Positions 8,312 through 16,201 of a stretch of DNA of 64,000 bases are shown here, in pieces. Position numbers and translations under genes: made by a program. The notes under the pieces are model-generated. The model worked only from the letters and a program-made list of their open reading frames with translations, made no database searches and was not told the origin of the DNA. Within the stretch, counting starts at the first letter, position 1; every line of letters starts with the position of its first letter. Source of the stretch: Acetivibrio clariflavus DSM 19732 (lineage in GTDB: Bacteria; Bacillota; Clostridia; Acetivibrionales; Acetivibrionaceae). The stretch covers positions 3,162,118-3,226,117 of the forward strand of contig NC_016627.1 of the NCBI RefSeq assembly GCF_000237085.1. The letters run 5' to 3'.

Positions 8312-8340
8312 ATTTTATTACCAATTTTAGCAATTGTCAA
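8312..8340 (-). promoter_or_regulatory. SigmaA promoter of the metQNI-paaK operon
   Basis: TTGACA (8335-8340 on the minus strand), a 17-bp spacer, then TAAAAT (8312-8317). It is a near-consensus housekeeping promoter, flanked by two copies of the putative Rrf2 motif. Confidence 0.65.
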
Positions 8341-8363
8341 TATATTTATTCAAAAAATATTAT

Positions 8364-8375
8364 TATTCCTATAAG
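8364..8375. promoter_or_regulatory. Probable CymR/Rrf2 operator 2 upstream of metQ
   Basis: TATTCCTATAAG, identical to the core of operator 1, lies about 25 bp upstream of the metQ -35 box. Confidence 0.45.
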
Positions 8376-8416
8376 TTTATTATGTTTTCTTCAGAGGGAA
8401 TCTAGTCATAATCTTG

Positions 8417-10132
8417 TTAAAAGCTCAAAGACTGTACAAAGACCTCTTCAAAATCTTTACAATTGGCCAGTTCCAGTACTTCTATATTCTTAACCGCTTC
8501 CTCCATTTCTCTCCTGTAGCCCTTATTCAACAGGAAAGCTTGTGCACCGGATTTTGAAGTGTTTCCGACAAACTCTACCTTTCCTGCGAACTCTTTCGGC
8601 AAAAGGCCTATATTAATCAAACTTTTTTCCCTGAGATGATATCCGAAGGACCCTGCAACCAGGACTCTATCCACGTCAGCGCTTTTTAAGCCCTTGCTTT
8701 TCAACAAAAACTCTATACCGGCCCTTACAGCACCTTTTGCCAGTTGAACCTGCCGTACATCCTTCTGGGATAGAAAAACCCCATCGGTAATCCTATAAAC
8801 CCATTTACCCTCTTGTTTTATAAACCTTTCCTCAAAGTCTTTCTTTTTACTGATTCTTTCAGTTCCACCCTTTTCATCTGCCTCATTTCTTTGTAAGTCC
8901 ACACGTTGAACAAATCTGCCGCTTTTATTGATAATTCCATGGGCCACCAGTTCCCCAACTATATCCAATAGCCCGCTTCCGCAAATTCCTGTCGCTTTTA
9001 CATCGCCAATAACCTTGTGCACTACATTTCCGTCTTCATCAATTTCAAAAAACTCTATTGCACCATGTCCTGCCCTCATGCCATAAGTTATATTCATCCC
9101 CTCAAAGGCAGGACCTGCCGCTGTTGAGGTTGCTGAAAGCTTTCTGTCATGGGCAATGACCATTTCACCATTGGTACCTATGTCTACAAAAAGAACGGTT
9201 TCTTTTGTCTTGTGAAGCTGGGATGCAAGAATGCCGGAAGTAATATCCGCACCTACATATCCGGATACAATCGGCGGCAAATAAATAATTCCAAAGGGCG
9301 ATATGTCAATATTGTGCTCAGCAGCATCAAAATATACTGCTCCGCTGATTTCAGGAGTATAGGGATATGTTCCGAGGGACCTGGGATTTATATTGGAGCA
9401 AAGATGAATCATGCAAGTATTGCCGCTTAAAACAATTTCATAAATGTTTTCTTTACTGATACCGTTACTTTCTGCAATTTCATTTATCAGATGATTTATT
9501 TCGCGTATAACCTCGGTATACATTTTTTGCAATCCATCGCTTTCCGATGAGAACTTTATTCTCGAAAGCACATCCTGAGCATAGACCGCCTGAGGGTTTA
9601 ATGTCGATGCCGTACCTATTTCTCTGCCGTCCTTCAAGTCAACAATGGATGCAACCAAAGTTGTAGTGCCGATATCGACAACTGCTCCATAAATCCGGTC
9701 TCGGGTATCCCCCTCCTCAGTTCCTAATATTTTGTCTCCGGAAAATACTCGGGTTTGATTTTCTCCCTCGAAGTATACCTTTTTTATCAGGGGATCAATG
9801 CTTAAATCGAAACTTTGTCCATTGCTCAATATTTTTAAAGTATTGTTTTTCTGACCGCCTATTATTTCAACCTTTATATTGCCTGTAATTTTCGTTTCAC
9901 AGGAGAGTACATATCCTTTAACAAGCTCCTCTTTTGAAAGGTTATGCCTTCCGCCTGTAATAACATTTTGCAATGAATCCCTGTCCAGCCTGACCTTGCA
10001 TTTGCCGCAGGTGCCGTTTCCATTGCACGGAGACTCAATTACAATACCGGCGTTTCGTGCAGCGTTCAAAATGGTAGTGCCTTCAGATACAGTTACCGTT
10101 TTGTTATCCTGGTAAAAAAAAACCTCTGGCAT
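8417..10132 (-). CDS. RACo-like ASKHA activator of corrinoid proteins with 2Fe-2S domain (DUF4445)
   Basis: 571 residues. The N-terminal plant-type ferredoxin domain binds [2Fe-2S] through Cys36, Cys42, Cys45 and Cys78 (PCNGNGTCGKC, LSCET). The rest is the ASKHA ATPase fold of RACo: VVDIGTTTLVASIVDL at about 150, VLFVDIGTNGEMV at about 315 and VLVAGSFGYHLREKSLINIG near 500. RACo-type proteins hydrolyse ATP to drive electrons onto oxidised Co(II) corrinoid proteins and restore the Co(I) state. It starts at ATG sharing one base with the upstream methyltransferase stop (TAATG), after AAGGAGGGG. No corrinoid protein is encoded nearby, so its client must be elsewhere, for instance a methionine synthase that lacks its own reactivation domain. 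Confidence 0.85.
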   Translation of the reverse strand: MPEVFFYQDNKTVTVSEGTTILNAARNAGIVIESPCNGNGTCGKCKVRLDRDSLQNVITGGRHNLSKEELVKGYVLSCETKITGNIKVEIIGGQKNNTLKILSNGQSFDLSIDPLIKKVYFEGENQTRVFSGDKILGTEEGDTRDRIYGAVVDIGTTTLVASIVDLKDGREIGTASTLNPQAVYAQDVLSRIKFSSESDGLQKMYTEVIREINHLINEIAESNGISKENIYEIVLSGNTCMIHLCSNINPRSLGTYPYTPEISGAVYFDAAEHNIDISPFGIIYLPPIVSGYVGADITSGILASQLHKTKETVLFVDIGTNGEMVIAHDRKLSATSTAAGPAFEGMNITYGMRAGHGAIEFFEIDEDGNVVHKVIGDVKATGICGSGLLDIVGELVAHGIINKSGRFVQRVDLQRNEADEKGGTERISKKKDFEERFIKQEGKWVYRITDGVFLSQKDVRQVQLAKGAVRAGIEFLLKSKGLKSADVDRVLVAGSFGYHLREKSLINIGLLPKEFAGKVEFVGNTSKSGAQAFLLNKGYRREMEEAVKNIEVLELANCKDFEEVFVQSLSF

Positions 10133-11160
10133 TATTGTATCCCCTCCTTTACCGTATTGGTCAAAGCCTGAATATTTTCAAGAGAAGAGGAAGTGCTAAG
10201 TCCGCATGCCGGTGATATGATATCAATCCCATCATTAAGAAGGCGTATGGTCTGGTCATGTACTTTCTCCGGTGTACCGAACTGGAGAAGATAGGTACTT
10301 AAATTCCCCATGGTGGTGAGGAACGGAAACTCTTTCTTTAAAAGTTTCAGGTTTACAACGGCATCGGTACTGATGGCATCGGATTTTATTTGAGGTATGA
10401 GATTTTTTACTGTGTTCATATTTCCGCATATATGTACAATTACCGGAGTATTTAATGAATGTATTCCATCTATTAATTTGTTGAGGTATCTTACTGCGTA
10501 CTCTTCAAACATTTTAGGGCCTAAAATTTCTCCTGTCGCGGTGGGATCTCCGATAGATATCAAATCCACCCCATTATCAATCATAAGTTTTGCATACTCA
10601 ATCAAAAAGTTTGTAACATAGTCAATGGCCCTATGGGCATTTTCCTTATCTTTACGCAAATCCTTCAAAAAGGACATGGGATCGACAATAGAAGACGTTG
10701 TACTTATAGGCCCGGTCAAATTCCCAATGACGGGCACATCGGGATATTTTTCAGACAAATGATATCCTGCCTGAACAATCGATTCGATTCTGCCCTCTTT
10801 TAACATCTGAGCTATATCCTTAAATTTTATTTCCGATACAGAAGCAAAGGCTTCTTTCTCTATTTTAGGCTCACACTCTAAAGACCCGAAATTTATTTCA
10901 CTTCCCAAAACCTCAGCTTCCACAGTCATGCAAAAGGGTATACCGAAGTTTTCAAATCCCGTGTGTTCATATACATCGTAGGACAATTGAGCCATTAGCC
11001 TGTCACTGTGGTGCGCTTCCGGCAGCGTATGGCCTGTTTTATTCATTACATCGACAATGGCTGCATTCATCATTCCACCCGGGCAAACTACCGGTGGCCT
11101 GTCGGTCTTATCTTTTTTCAAAACTCTCAATATTCTTTCCTTTGGACTTAAACTGCCCAT
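10132..11160 (-). CDS. MtaA/CmuA-type methyltransferase (uroporphyrinogen decarboxylase fold)
   Basis: 342 residues from the ATG behind AAAGGGGA; an ATG two codons earlier is too close to that site. The family fold is the URO-D TIM barrel. The zinc/thiol-activating residues of MtaA/MtbA-type corrinoid:thiol methyltransferases are visible as HIC (VIVHICGN, about 238-245) and the late cysteine in SPACGLSTSSS (about 315). It should move a methyl group between a methyl-corrinoid protein and a thiol or folate-like acceptor. It shares a transcript with the RACo-like activator and sits between patB and metQ, which suggests a role in methyl or methionine metabolism. A methanogen-like coenzyme M role is unlikely in a Clostridium. 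Confidence 0.82.
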   Translation of the reverse strand: MGSLSPKERILRVLKKDKTDRPPVVCPGGMMNAAIVDVMNKTGHTLPEAHHSDRLMAQLSYDVYEHTGFENFGIPFCMTVEAEVLGSEINFGSLECEPKIEKEAFASVSEIKFKDIAQMLKEGRIESIVQAGYHLSEKYPDVPVIGNLTGPISTTSSIVDPMSFLKDLRKDKENAHRAIDYVTNFLIEYAKLMIDNGVDLISIGDPTATGEILGPKMFEEYAVRYLNKLIDGIHSLNTPVIVHICGNMNTVKNLIPQIKSDAISTDAVVNLKLLKKEFPFLTTMGNLSTYLLQFGTPEKVHDQTIRLLNDGIDIISPACGLSTSSSLENIQALTNTVKEGIQ

Positions 11161-11228
11161 CTTCATTTCCCCTTTCAAAATGAAATTTTAATAAAAACAA
11201 ATTCCAACATTGAAAAACTATATATATG

Positions 11229-11240
11229 TATTCCTATATG
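11229..11240. promoter_or_regulatory. Probable CymR/Rrf2 operator before the methyltransferase operon
   Basis: TATTCCTATATG lies 69 bp upstream of the chosen methyltransferase start, in the 174-bp gap after patB. It matches the core found twice at metQ and once at rrf2. Confidence 0.42.
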
Positions 11241-11352
11241 TTTAGTCGTGTTACATATAAAAAAAATATGTATAAAATTTTACTGCAATAGGACTTTAAT
11301 ATCGTACAATGCTTTTAACGCTATAAAATTTAATAAGTTATCACCATATGCA

Positions 11353-12528
11353 TTAAAGCCTGTCAACGGCATTTTTTATCTTTCCAAGCCCTTCAAGCAG
11401 TATCTTTTTTGGGCAGGCAAAATTTAATCTTTGAAATCCTGCACCTTCCACCCCGAAAGTTATTCCGTCATTCATTCCTACACCGGCTTCATGAACAAAA
11501 AATTCCTTCAATTTTTCCGCCTTTACAGGCAGATTCCTGCAGTCAAGCCATGCAAGATATGTTGCCTCCGGTCGTATAACTTTTATCCGGGGAATATTGG
11601 TTTGAAAATATTCAACCAGTGTATCCAGGTTATTCTCAAGGTATACCAGCAATTCATCCAGCCACTCTCCACAGCCTGCATAGGCAGCTTCGGCTGCTGT
11701 AAGTCCGAATATATTGAGCATATTGGCTCCATTTTTATTTAATGTTCTTATAAATATCCGTTTAAGCTCTGCATCGGGTATTATAGCTGAAGATATTGAC
11801 AACCCGGCAATATTAAAGGTCTTTGTGGGAGAATTTAAAGTAATGCATTTTTTATAATCTTCCCCGGCCAGAGAGCTTATGGGTATATGCTTATATCCCT
11901 TAAATACCAAATCGGAATGTATCTCATCGGAAACAATAAAAACATCATATTTTTTGCATAGCCTCAACACTTCTTCCAGTTCATGAAGGCTCCACACCCT
12001 CCCGATGGGATTGTGGGGGCTGCAAAAAATCATCATCTTTACATTATCCGCAAGCTTTCTTTCAAGGTCGTCAAAGTCTATTTCAAAGTGTCCGTTATTA
12101 TCTTTTAAAGGATTTGTAACCAGTTCCCTTTCATTCTCCCTGACACAAAAATAAAAAGGATAATATACCGGAGTTTGAATCAAAACTTTATCTCCAGGCC
12201 TGGTATAGGCAAGTATTGCCGTATTTATTGAAGTTACAACCCCGGGACTATACACAATCCAGTTACTGTTTATCTGCCAATTATGCCTGTTTTTCATCCA
12301 GCCAACCAGAGCAGAAGAAAGCCTTTCCGATGCCTCGGTATAGCCAAACACTCCGTGTCTGACCCTTTCCATTATTGCCTCTATTATTAAATCCGGTGAC
12401 TTAAAATCCATATCGGCAACCCACATAGGAAGAATATCCTCACGGCCAAACCTATGCTTACAATAGTCCCATTTGAGGCTGTCAGTATTTTTTCTGTTTA
12501 TAACCTCATCAAATATACATTCCCTCAT
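11353..12528 (-). CDS. patB: PatB/MalY-type cystathionine beta-lyase (PLP)
   Basis: 391 residues, fold-type I PLP enzyme of the MalY/PatB subgroup. The N-terminus FDEVINRKNTDSLKWDYC and LPMWVADMDFKSP is the group hallmark. SPHNPIGRVW (about 170) and the PLP lysine in SPTKTFNIAGL (about 234) are present. It should cleave C-S bonds of cystathionine or cysteine conjugates to a thiol, pyruvate and ammonia. It lies 15 bp after the LarE-type gene and is probably in the rrf2-larE-patB transcript, which fits sulfur-amino-acid control. Some members act mainly as aminotransferases. Confidence 0.88.
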   Translation of the reverse strand: MRECIFDEVINRKNTDSLKWDYCKHRFGREDILPMWVADMDFKSPDLIIEAIMERVRHGVFGYTEASERLSSALVGWMKNRHNWQINSNWIVYSPGVVTSINTAILAYTRPGDKVLIQTPVYYPFYFCVRENERELVTNPLKDNNGHFEIDFDDLERKLADNVKMMIFCSPHNPIGRVWSLHELEEVLRLCKKYDVFIVSDEIHSDLVFKGYKHIPISSLAGEDYKKCITLNSPTKTFNIAGLSISSAIIPDAELKRIFIRTLNKNGANMLNIFGLTAAEAAYAGCGEWLDELLVYLENNLDTLVEYFQTNIPRIKVIRPEATYLAWLDCRNLPVKAEKLKEFFVHEAGVGMNDGITFGVEGAGFQRLNFACPKKILLEGLGKIKNAVDRL

Positions 12529-12543
12529 AATTAAGTCATCCCC

Positions 12544-13350
12544 TCATATTACTCCTTCATTCATGCTGCCAGTTCTGTAGCCTTTAAGGTCAAGGGCTAC
12601 ATGCACATATCCAATTTCCCTGAACTTTGTATAAACAGCATCTCTTATTTGCTTATCCAAAAACTTCTCAATATTCTCTTCCTCAACCTCAATTCTTGCA
12701 ACATTTCCGTGATGCCTGACTCGTATCTGTCTAAAGCCCAAATCAATAAGGAATTGCTCTGCCTTATCTACCATCTGAAGCTTTTCGGCAGTAATTTTCT
12801 CTCCGTAGGGGAACCTGGAAGATAGGCAAGCAAATGAAGGTTTATCCCATGTTTTTAATCCAAGTTCCTTTGACAAAGTCCTGATATCGTTCTTTGTAAG
12901 TCCCGCGTCTTTCAAAGGGCTTACTATGCTCAATTCGGATATTGCCTGCAATCCGGGTCTGTAATCTCCCAAATCATCCTTGTTCGAACCTTCTGCAACA
13001 AATTTATATCCTTCATCTATTGCAATTTGTTTGATTTTACTAAATAGCTCTTTTTTGCATAAATAACACCGGTTAAGAGGGTTTTCCGCAAATCCTTCCA
13101 CTTCAAGCTCCTCGGATACAATTACTCTGTGCGGAATTGCATAATCAGAAACAAACTGCATAGCTTCCCTAAATTCCCTCTCAGGGTATGTAGAAGATTT
13201 AGCGGTAACTGCAAGTACATTATCGCCCAATACCTCATGGGCTACTTTCAGGAGAAAGGAAGAATCTACTCCTCCGGAAAAAGCAACAACAACCCTTTCC
13301 ATCTCTTTCAGTCTTTTTTTAAGACTTTCAAATTTAGTATCCAGACACAT
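12544..13350 (-). CDS. larE: LarE-family ATP-dependent sulfur transferase, three-cysteine type
   Basis: 268 residues from the ATG behind GGAGG; a longer in-frame start has no ribosome-binding site and would overlap the rrf2 end. The PP-loop motif AFSGGVDSS is at 23-31 for ATP binding. There are three family cysteines: Cys95 and Cys98 (RCYLCKK) and Cys175 (PSFACLSSRFPYG). Lactobacillus-type LarE has only the last one and sacrifices its sulfur. Members with all three are known to hold a [4Fe-4S] cluster and can act catalytically. The usual partners larB/larC for the nickel-pincer cofactor are not in this window, so a different sulfuration substrate is possible. Confidence 0.85.
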   Translation of the reverse strand: MCLDTKFESLKKRLKEMERVVVAFSGGVDSSFLLKVAHEVLGDNVLAVTAKSSTYPEREFREAMQFVSDYAIPHRVIVSEELEVEGFAENPLNRCYLCKKELFSKIKQIAIDEGYKFVAEGSNKDDLGDYRPGLQAISELSIVSPLKDAGLTKNDIRTLSKELGLKTWDKPSFACLSSRFPYGEKITAEKLQMVDKAEQFLIDLGFRQIRVRHHGNVARIEVEEENIEKFLDKQIRDAVYTKFREIGYVHVALDLKGYRTGSMNEGVI

Positions 13351-13387
13351 AAAATAAACCTCCACTGATTTCGTAAGAGCTTTAAAT

Positions 13388-13837
13388 TTAAATATAATAC
13401 ATTGTATCATTTATACCGTTCAACTTACGGTAGTTTTCCGCCAAATCCTCCAAAGTTACCGAATCGGCCAATTTATTTAAAGCCTCGTTCATTTTATCCC
13501 ATACAACAATCTTTATACATTGCTGTATGGCGTTTTCCTTTCCATTGGAACTCTCGGCATTTTCATCAATAACAGAAAGCGGTCCTTCCAGTGCCCTCAG
13601 AATTCTACCCACTTTGATATCTGACGGATCTTCAGCCAATACATATCCTCCCTGGGCACCCTTTACACTCTTCACCAGTCCTGCCTTTCTCAGTACAGAG
13701 AAAACCTGCTCAAGGTAATTGGTTGAAATTCCCTGTCTCTCTGCAATGCTATATAATGCAACATGATCCCCCTTTGCATGAACTGCAAGGTCAACCATTG
13801 CTCTTAGTCCGTATCGCCCTTTAGTCGAGAATTTCAT
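13388..13837 (-). CDS. Rrf2 family transcriptional regulator, CymR-like
   Basis: 149 residues. The N-terminal winged helix-turn-helix starts MKFSTKGRYGLRAMVDLA, with the recognition-helix region ISTNYLEQVFSVLRKAGLV and the wing SVKGAQGGYVLA. There is only one cysteine (in IQQCIKI), so the three-cysteine cluster site of IscR is absent. That points to a CymR-type regulator of sulfur metabolism, which senses via cysteine synthase in Bacillus. It sits first in the transcript with larE and patB. A dyad AATACTTATTAGTAGTATT lies inside its own promoter, so autoregulation is likely. Candidate target sites lie before metQ and the methyltransferase operon. Confidence 0.88.
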   Translation of the reverse strand: MKFSTKGRYGLRAMVDLAVHAKGDHVALYSIAERQGISTNYLEQVFSVLRKAGLVKSVKGAQGGYVLAEDPSDIKVGRILRALEGPLSVIDENAESSNGKENAIQQCIKIVVWDKMNEALNKLADSVTLEDLAENYRKLNGINDTMYYI

Positions 13838-13859
13838 CTTATCACCTCCGTATCCCGAC

Positions 13860-13871
13860 TATTCCAATATG
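13860..13871. promoter_or_regulatory. Probable CymR/Rrf2 operator at rrf2
   Basis: TATTCCAATATG lies just downstream of the rrf2 -10 box. Read on the minus strand it contains TTGGAAT, the half-site of the Bacillus CymR box. Confidence 0.45.
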
Positions 13872-13880
13872 ATTTATATT

Positions 13881-13909
13881 ATAATACTACTAATAAGTAT
13901 TCTTGTCAA
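13881..13909 (-). promoter_or_regulatory. SigmaA promoter of rrf2-larE-patB
   Basis: TTGACA (13904-13909), a 17-bp spacer, TATTAT (13881-13886). The spacer is nearly filled by the dyad AATACTTATTAGTAGTATT, a plausible autoregulatory operator. Confidence 0.6.
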
Positions 13910-13980
13910 CAAGTCTTAAGGTTAATATTCCAGTTTTGCACATTCTACAAAGCTGTCGTTTTTCCCTTCATAACACGTCA

Positions 13981-14259
13981 TCATTTTCTAACTTTTTTAC
14001 AGGTATAATCGTATAACCAATTGTAGAATTTCTGTTTGTCACTACACCCAGGTAATCCTGATACTTGTCCATCTCCCATCTCAACTATTATCCATTCCCA
14101 GTCCTTTTTGCAAGCATAGTCAACAGTGTAAAAATTACTGTCAATATATGAAAATTGTAGGATAAATTCATCGGGTTCATCGATATTAATATATTTAACT
14201 TCATCCCAATATGGAAAAGAGCACATCCATTCTCCATTAACAAAAAATGCCCGATATTC
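13981..14259 (-). pseudogene. C-terminal fragment of an ATP-grasp (R2K/CDC123-like) protein
   Basis: An open frame of about 92 codons, preceded directly by an in-frame TAA. It reads EYRAFFVNGEWMCSFPYW and later WIIVEMGDGQVSGLP, typical of the end of R2K-clade ATP-grasp proteins, where E and GDGQV are the metal/ATP site. The whole N-terminal half is missing and no ribosome-binding site precedes a usable start. It lies directly behind the broken metallophosphoesterase. I read it as a remnant of a longer RNA-repair-associated operon; the family call is from motif memory. Confidence 0.5.
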
Positions 14260-14268
14260 TTAATTTTA

Positions 14269-14548
14269 TTATATATCAAATTTACCTATTACTTCTTTTG
14301 CAATTTTTTCATAATCGTTTTGCGATTTATCCAAATAACCGACGGGAGAACGATATAATTTTATATTGCCGATTTCGAGAAAACATTTGGTATGCCTATG
14401 TCCGCAAATAACATATATATCTCTTTCTTTTGCAATACTATAAATAAACTCTCCTATTTTTACACTTACTACTTTTATTCTTATCCCCACTAATCTCAAT
14501 ATTTCTTATGGTTTTCCAACTTACGTTCTCATCTATGTATTTCTGCAT
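14269..14548 (-). pseudogene. Metallophosphoesterase with internal deletion and frameshift
   Basis: An ATG directly abutting the Thg1-like stop starts MQKYIDENVSWKTIRNIEIS, the N-terminus of a calcineurin-like phosphoesterase up to the SGD of the usual SGDIHG metal motif, and then ends early. A second frame resumes with YVICGHRHTKCFLEIGNI and YRSPVGYLDKSQNDYEKIA, the C-terminal GHxH metal motif and tail of the same family. The middle third (the GNH region) is gone. The gene was the third cistron of the kinase-Thg1 operon and is now inactive. Confidence 0.6.
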
Positions 14549-15307
14549 TTATTCCGACAAAAACTTCGATATAAAATTACTGTATTCCTCTTTCATCGGC
14601 AAGTCATAATCCACCTTTATCCTTCTTCTATCAGCTATAATTTCGTTTCCGCTTCGAGGATCAATGCAATTTTTTTGATAAACTTCCCAATACAGCCCAA
14701 TACCTCGTTTCTGCCAATTGGGAAGATCATTAAAGTTGATACCGTTTTCAAACAAAAGCTCATTCTTTTCAGCAACAGACATGCCACTAAGAAAACCGGT
14801 TGCTTCTTGGGCCGACTTTCCTTTTTTTCTTAGCATCCAATAGCAATGAGCATTTAAGGCATTCCTGCTTGCATCTTCATTTCTCCACCTGAAATAATCT
14901 ATAACAGCATTGCTGTTAGGCAATTCTGATATTCTGCAATCAAAGCAAGCAACATCACCCAACAAAACAGAAAACTTTGCACTGGCTTCACCGGCCAGTA
15001 TGGAATTAAATTTACGAACTTTACGTCCAAAGGCATTCTCATCTATATGGAATAACAGTGATATCTCATCACTCTGCGTATATCCGTATATTACCCTAAA
15101 TCCGCAATTCATAAGATGTTCCGTCGTTGCAACCATATAATCCCTGAATCTTATATCATAGGGACTTTCAAATTTATGAATTTCCTTTGTCAGCCGGGTA
15201 AAATTCCTGCCATCTATCCGTGCAACCATATATACTTCAGGAAGAACACAGTAGTCATGTGCTGTTTCATATACTCTCATCTTCTCATCAAGCTCATCAA
15301 ATTTCAT
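14549..15307 (-). CDS. Thg1-like protein (3'-5' RNA polymerase, tRNA-His guanylyltransferase family)
   Basis: 252 residues, intact. Palm-domain metal ligands are visible: Asp32 in ARIDGRNFTRL and Asp80 in YGYTQSDEISLLF. Bacterial Thg1-like proteins add nucleotides in the 3'-5' direction to truncated tRNA 5' ends, using the other strand as template. True tRNA-His G-1 addition is less likely, because bacteria encode G-1. The start overlaps the upstream kinase-like gene by 11 bp. The two together suggest 5'-end healing followed by regrowth. Downstream partners are decayed, so this may be the surviving core of a repair system or one under relaxed selection. Confidence 0.85.
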   Translation of the reverse strand: MKFDELDEKMRVYETAHDYCVLPEVYMVARIDGRNFTRLTKEIHKFESPYDIRFRDYMVATTEHLMNCGFRVIYGYTQSDEISLLFHIDENAFGRKVRKFNSILAGEASAKFSVLLGDVACFDCRISELPNSNAVIDYFRWRNEDASRNALNAHCYWMLRKKGKSAQEATGFLSGMSVAEKNELLFENGINFNDLPNWQKRGIGLYWEVYQKNCIDPRSGNEIIADRRRIKVDYDLPMKEEYSNFISKFLSE

Positions 15308-15746
15308 TTTTCCACTCCTCTACAACAAATTTGTTCTCTTCACCAATTTTCACATAATACAGCTCATCGAAACCTTCCTCCGGGCTAGGCAACTGCAATT
15401 TAGCATGCGTGCTTTTTATTCCTGCTAAAGAAATACGTTCCTTTCCTTCTCTTTTTTCATTCCTCATTATTGCATCAGCTATATTTGATTGAAAGTAATA
15501 TCCTACAACTCTGAATTTCGCATTTTTTGCAATATCAATATATTTCTTTCTATCCTCAACAGACGGATTGGTATTATCCACTACAAAAGGTTGCTTCGCT
15601 TTTATACACGCATCAAGAAATATATCTTCCCTTATCCGAGTTTTTAGCATATCCAAATTAATTCGTATGTGGGTTTTAAAAAATCTTTCTTTATAGAAAG
15701 TGCTTTTTCCTGTAGCTTGTATTCCAATGAAAATAACCGCTTCCAT
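15297..15746 (-). CDS. Polynucleotide-kinase-like P-loop ATPase
   Basis: 149 residues. Walker A GIQATGKST is at 8-16 near the very N-terminus, followed by RINLDMLKTR. VDNTNPSVEDRKKYI is the DxTN block of the AAA_33/T4 Pnk-like kinase group. It is short, with no phosphatase domain; the phosphatase role may once have belonged to the broken metallophosphoesterase downstream. It is first in the operon and overlaps the Thg1-like gene. The likely activity is 5'-OH phosphorylation of RNA ends (inference). The start ATG follows a weak GGGGG site. I see no clear promoter in the 5' flank. Confidence 0.75.
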   Translation of the reverse strand: MEAVIFIGIQATGKSTFYKERFFKTHIRINLDMLKTRIREDIFLDACIKAKQPFVVDNTNPSVEDRKKYIDIAKNAKFRVVGYYFQSNIADAIMRNEKREGKERISLAGIKSTHAKLQLPSPEEGFDELYYVKIGEENKFVVEEWKNEI

Positions 15747-16201
15747 AATAAGCCCCCAAAAATTCCTGTTTTGTATAAAAAAAAGAGTTTAATTGTTTAC
15801 TCAGCTAACCATTCTATCTTTAATATATACTTGATATTTTAATATATCAATCATATCATTTGATATTACATGTAAATACTCAATGATTAAGCCAATGTAT
15901 ATATAATTCATTTAAAGTAATATTAAAAGTATGTGAAGTTTCATTGTACATCCTTTGCTCATACTCTAAATCTTCACCGGTAAGGTAGCTGGTGGCAGTT
16001 GTAAATATAAAGGTAACATTATGCCATTGAGCTATTTTTGACCAGTAAAAAACTAACCGTCAAAAATGGTTTTCAGGATCAATTTCTTTGAAAAAGATAG
16101 GAAACAAGTCCTGTAGTGTTATAATTTCTCAATTCGATCCAAACAATCTTAATCAAATCAGAAAGCAAATATATAATATCTACAGATATTTTAAACTCTA
16201 T
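15747..16201. other. 455-bp stretch between the kinase-like gene and the RNase H-like gene
   Basis: It contains the coding remnant at 15880-16059 and otherwise AT-rich sequence. I see no RNA gene, IS end or clear terminator. It probably results from deletion of one or more genes. Confidence 0.5.
15880..16059 (-). pseudogene. Unrecognised C-terminal coding remnant
   Basis: An open frame of about 59 codons between an upstream in-frame TGA and a TGA stop, with no start codon context. The translation includes VFYWSKIAQWHNVTFIFTTA and LEYEQRMYNETSHTFN. The composition (Trp, His, Tyr-rich, no low-complexity) looks like real protein. I cannot assign a family. Confidence 0.35.

Noticed and set aside
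8099-8416. S-box (SAM-I) riboswitch before metQ
   Set aside because: The conserved GATGAAGCC/GCAACC blocks are not present; only a non-matching structured leader candidate is left.
14088-14279. 63-codon minus-strand ORF overlapping the ATP-grasp remnant
   Set aside because: It is the wrong frame; the neighbouring frame carries the recognisable ATP-grasp C-terminus.
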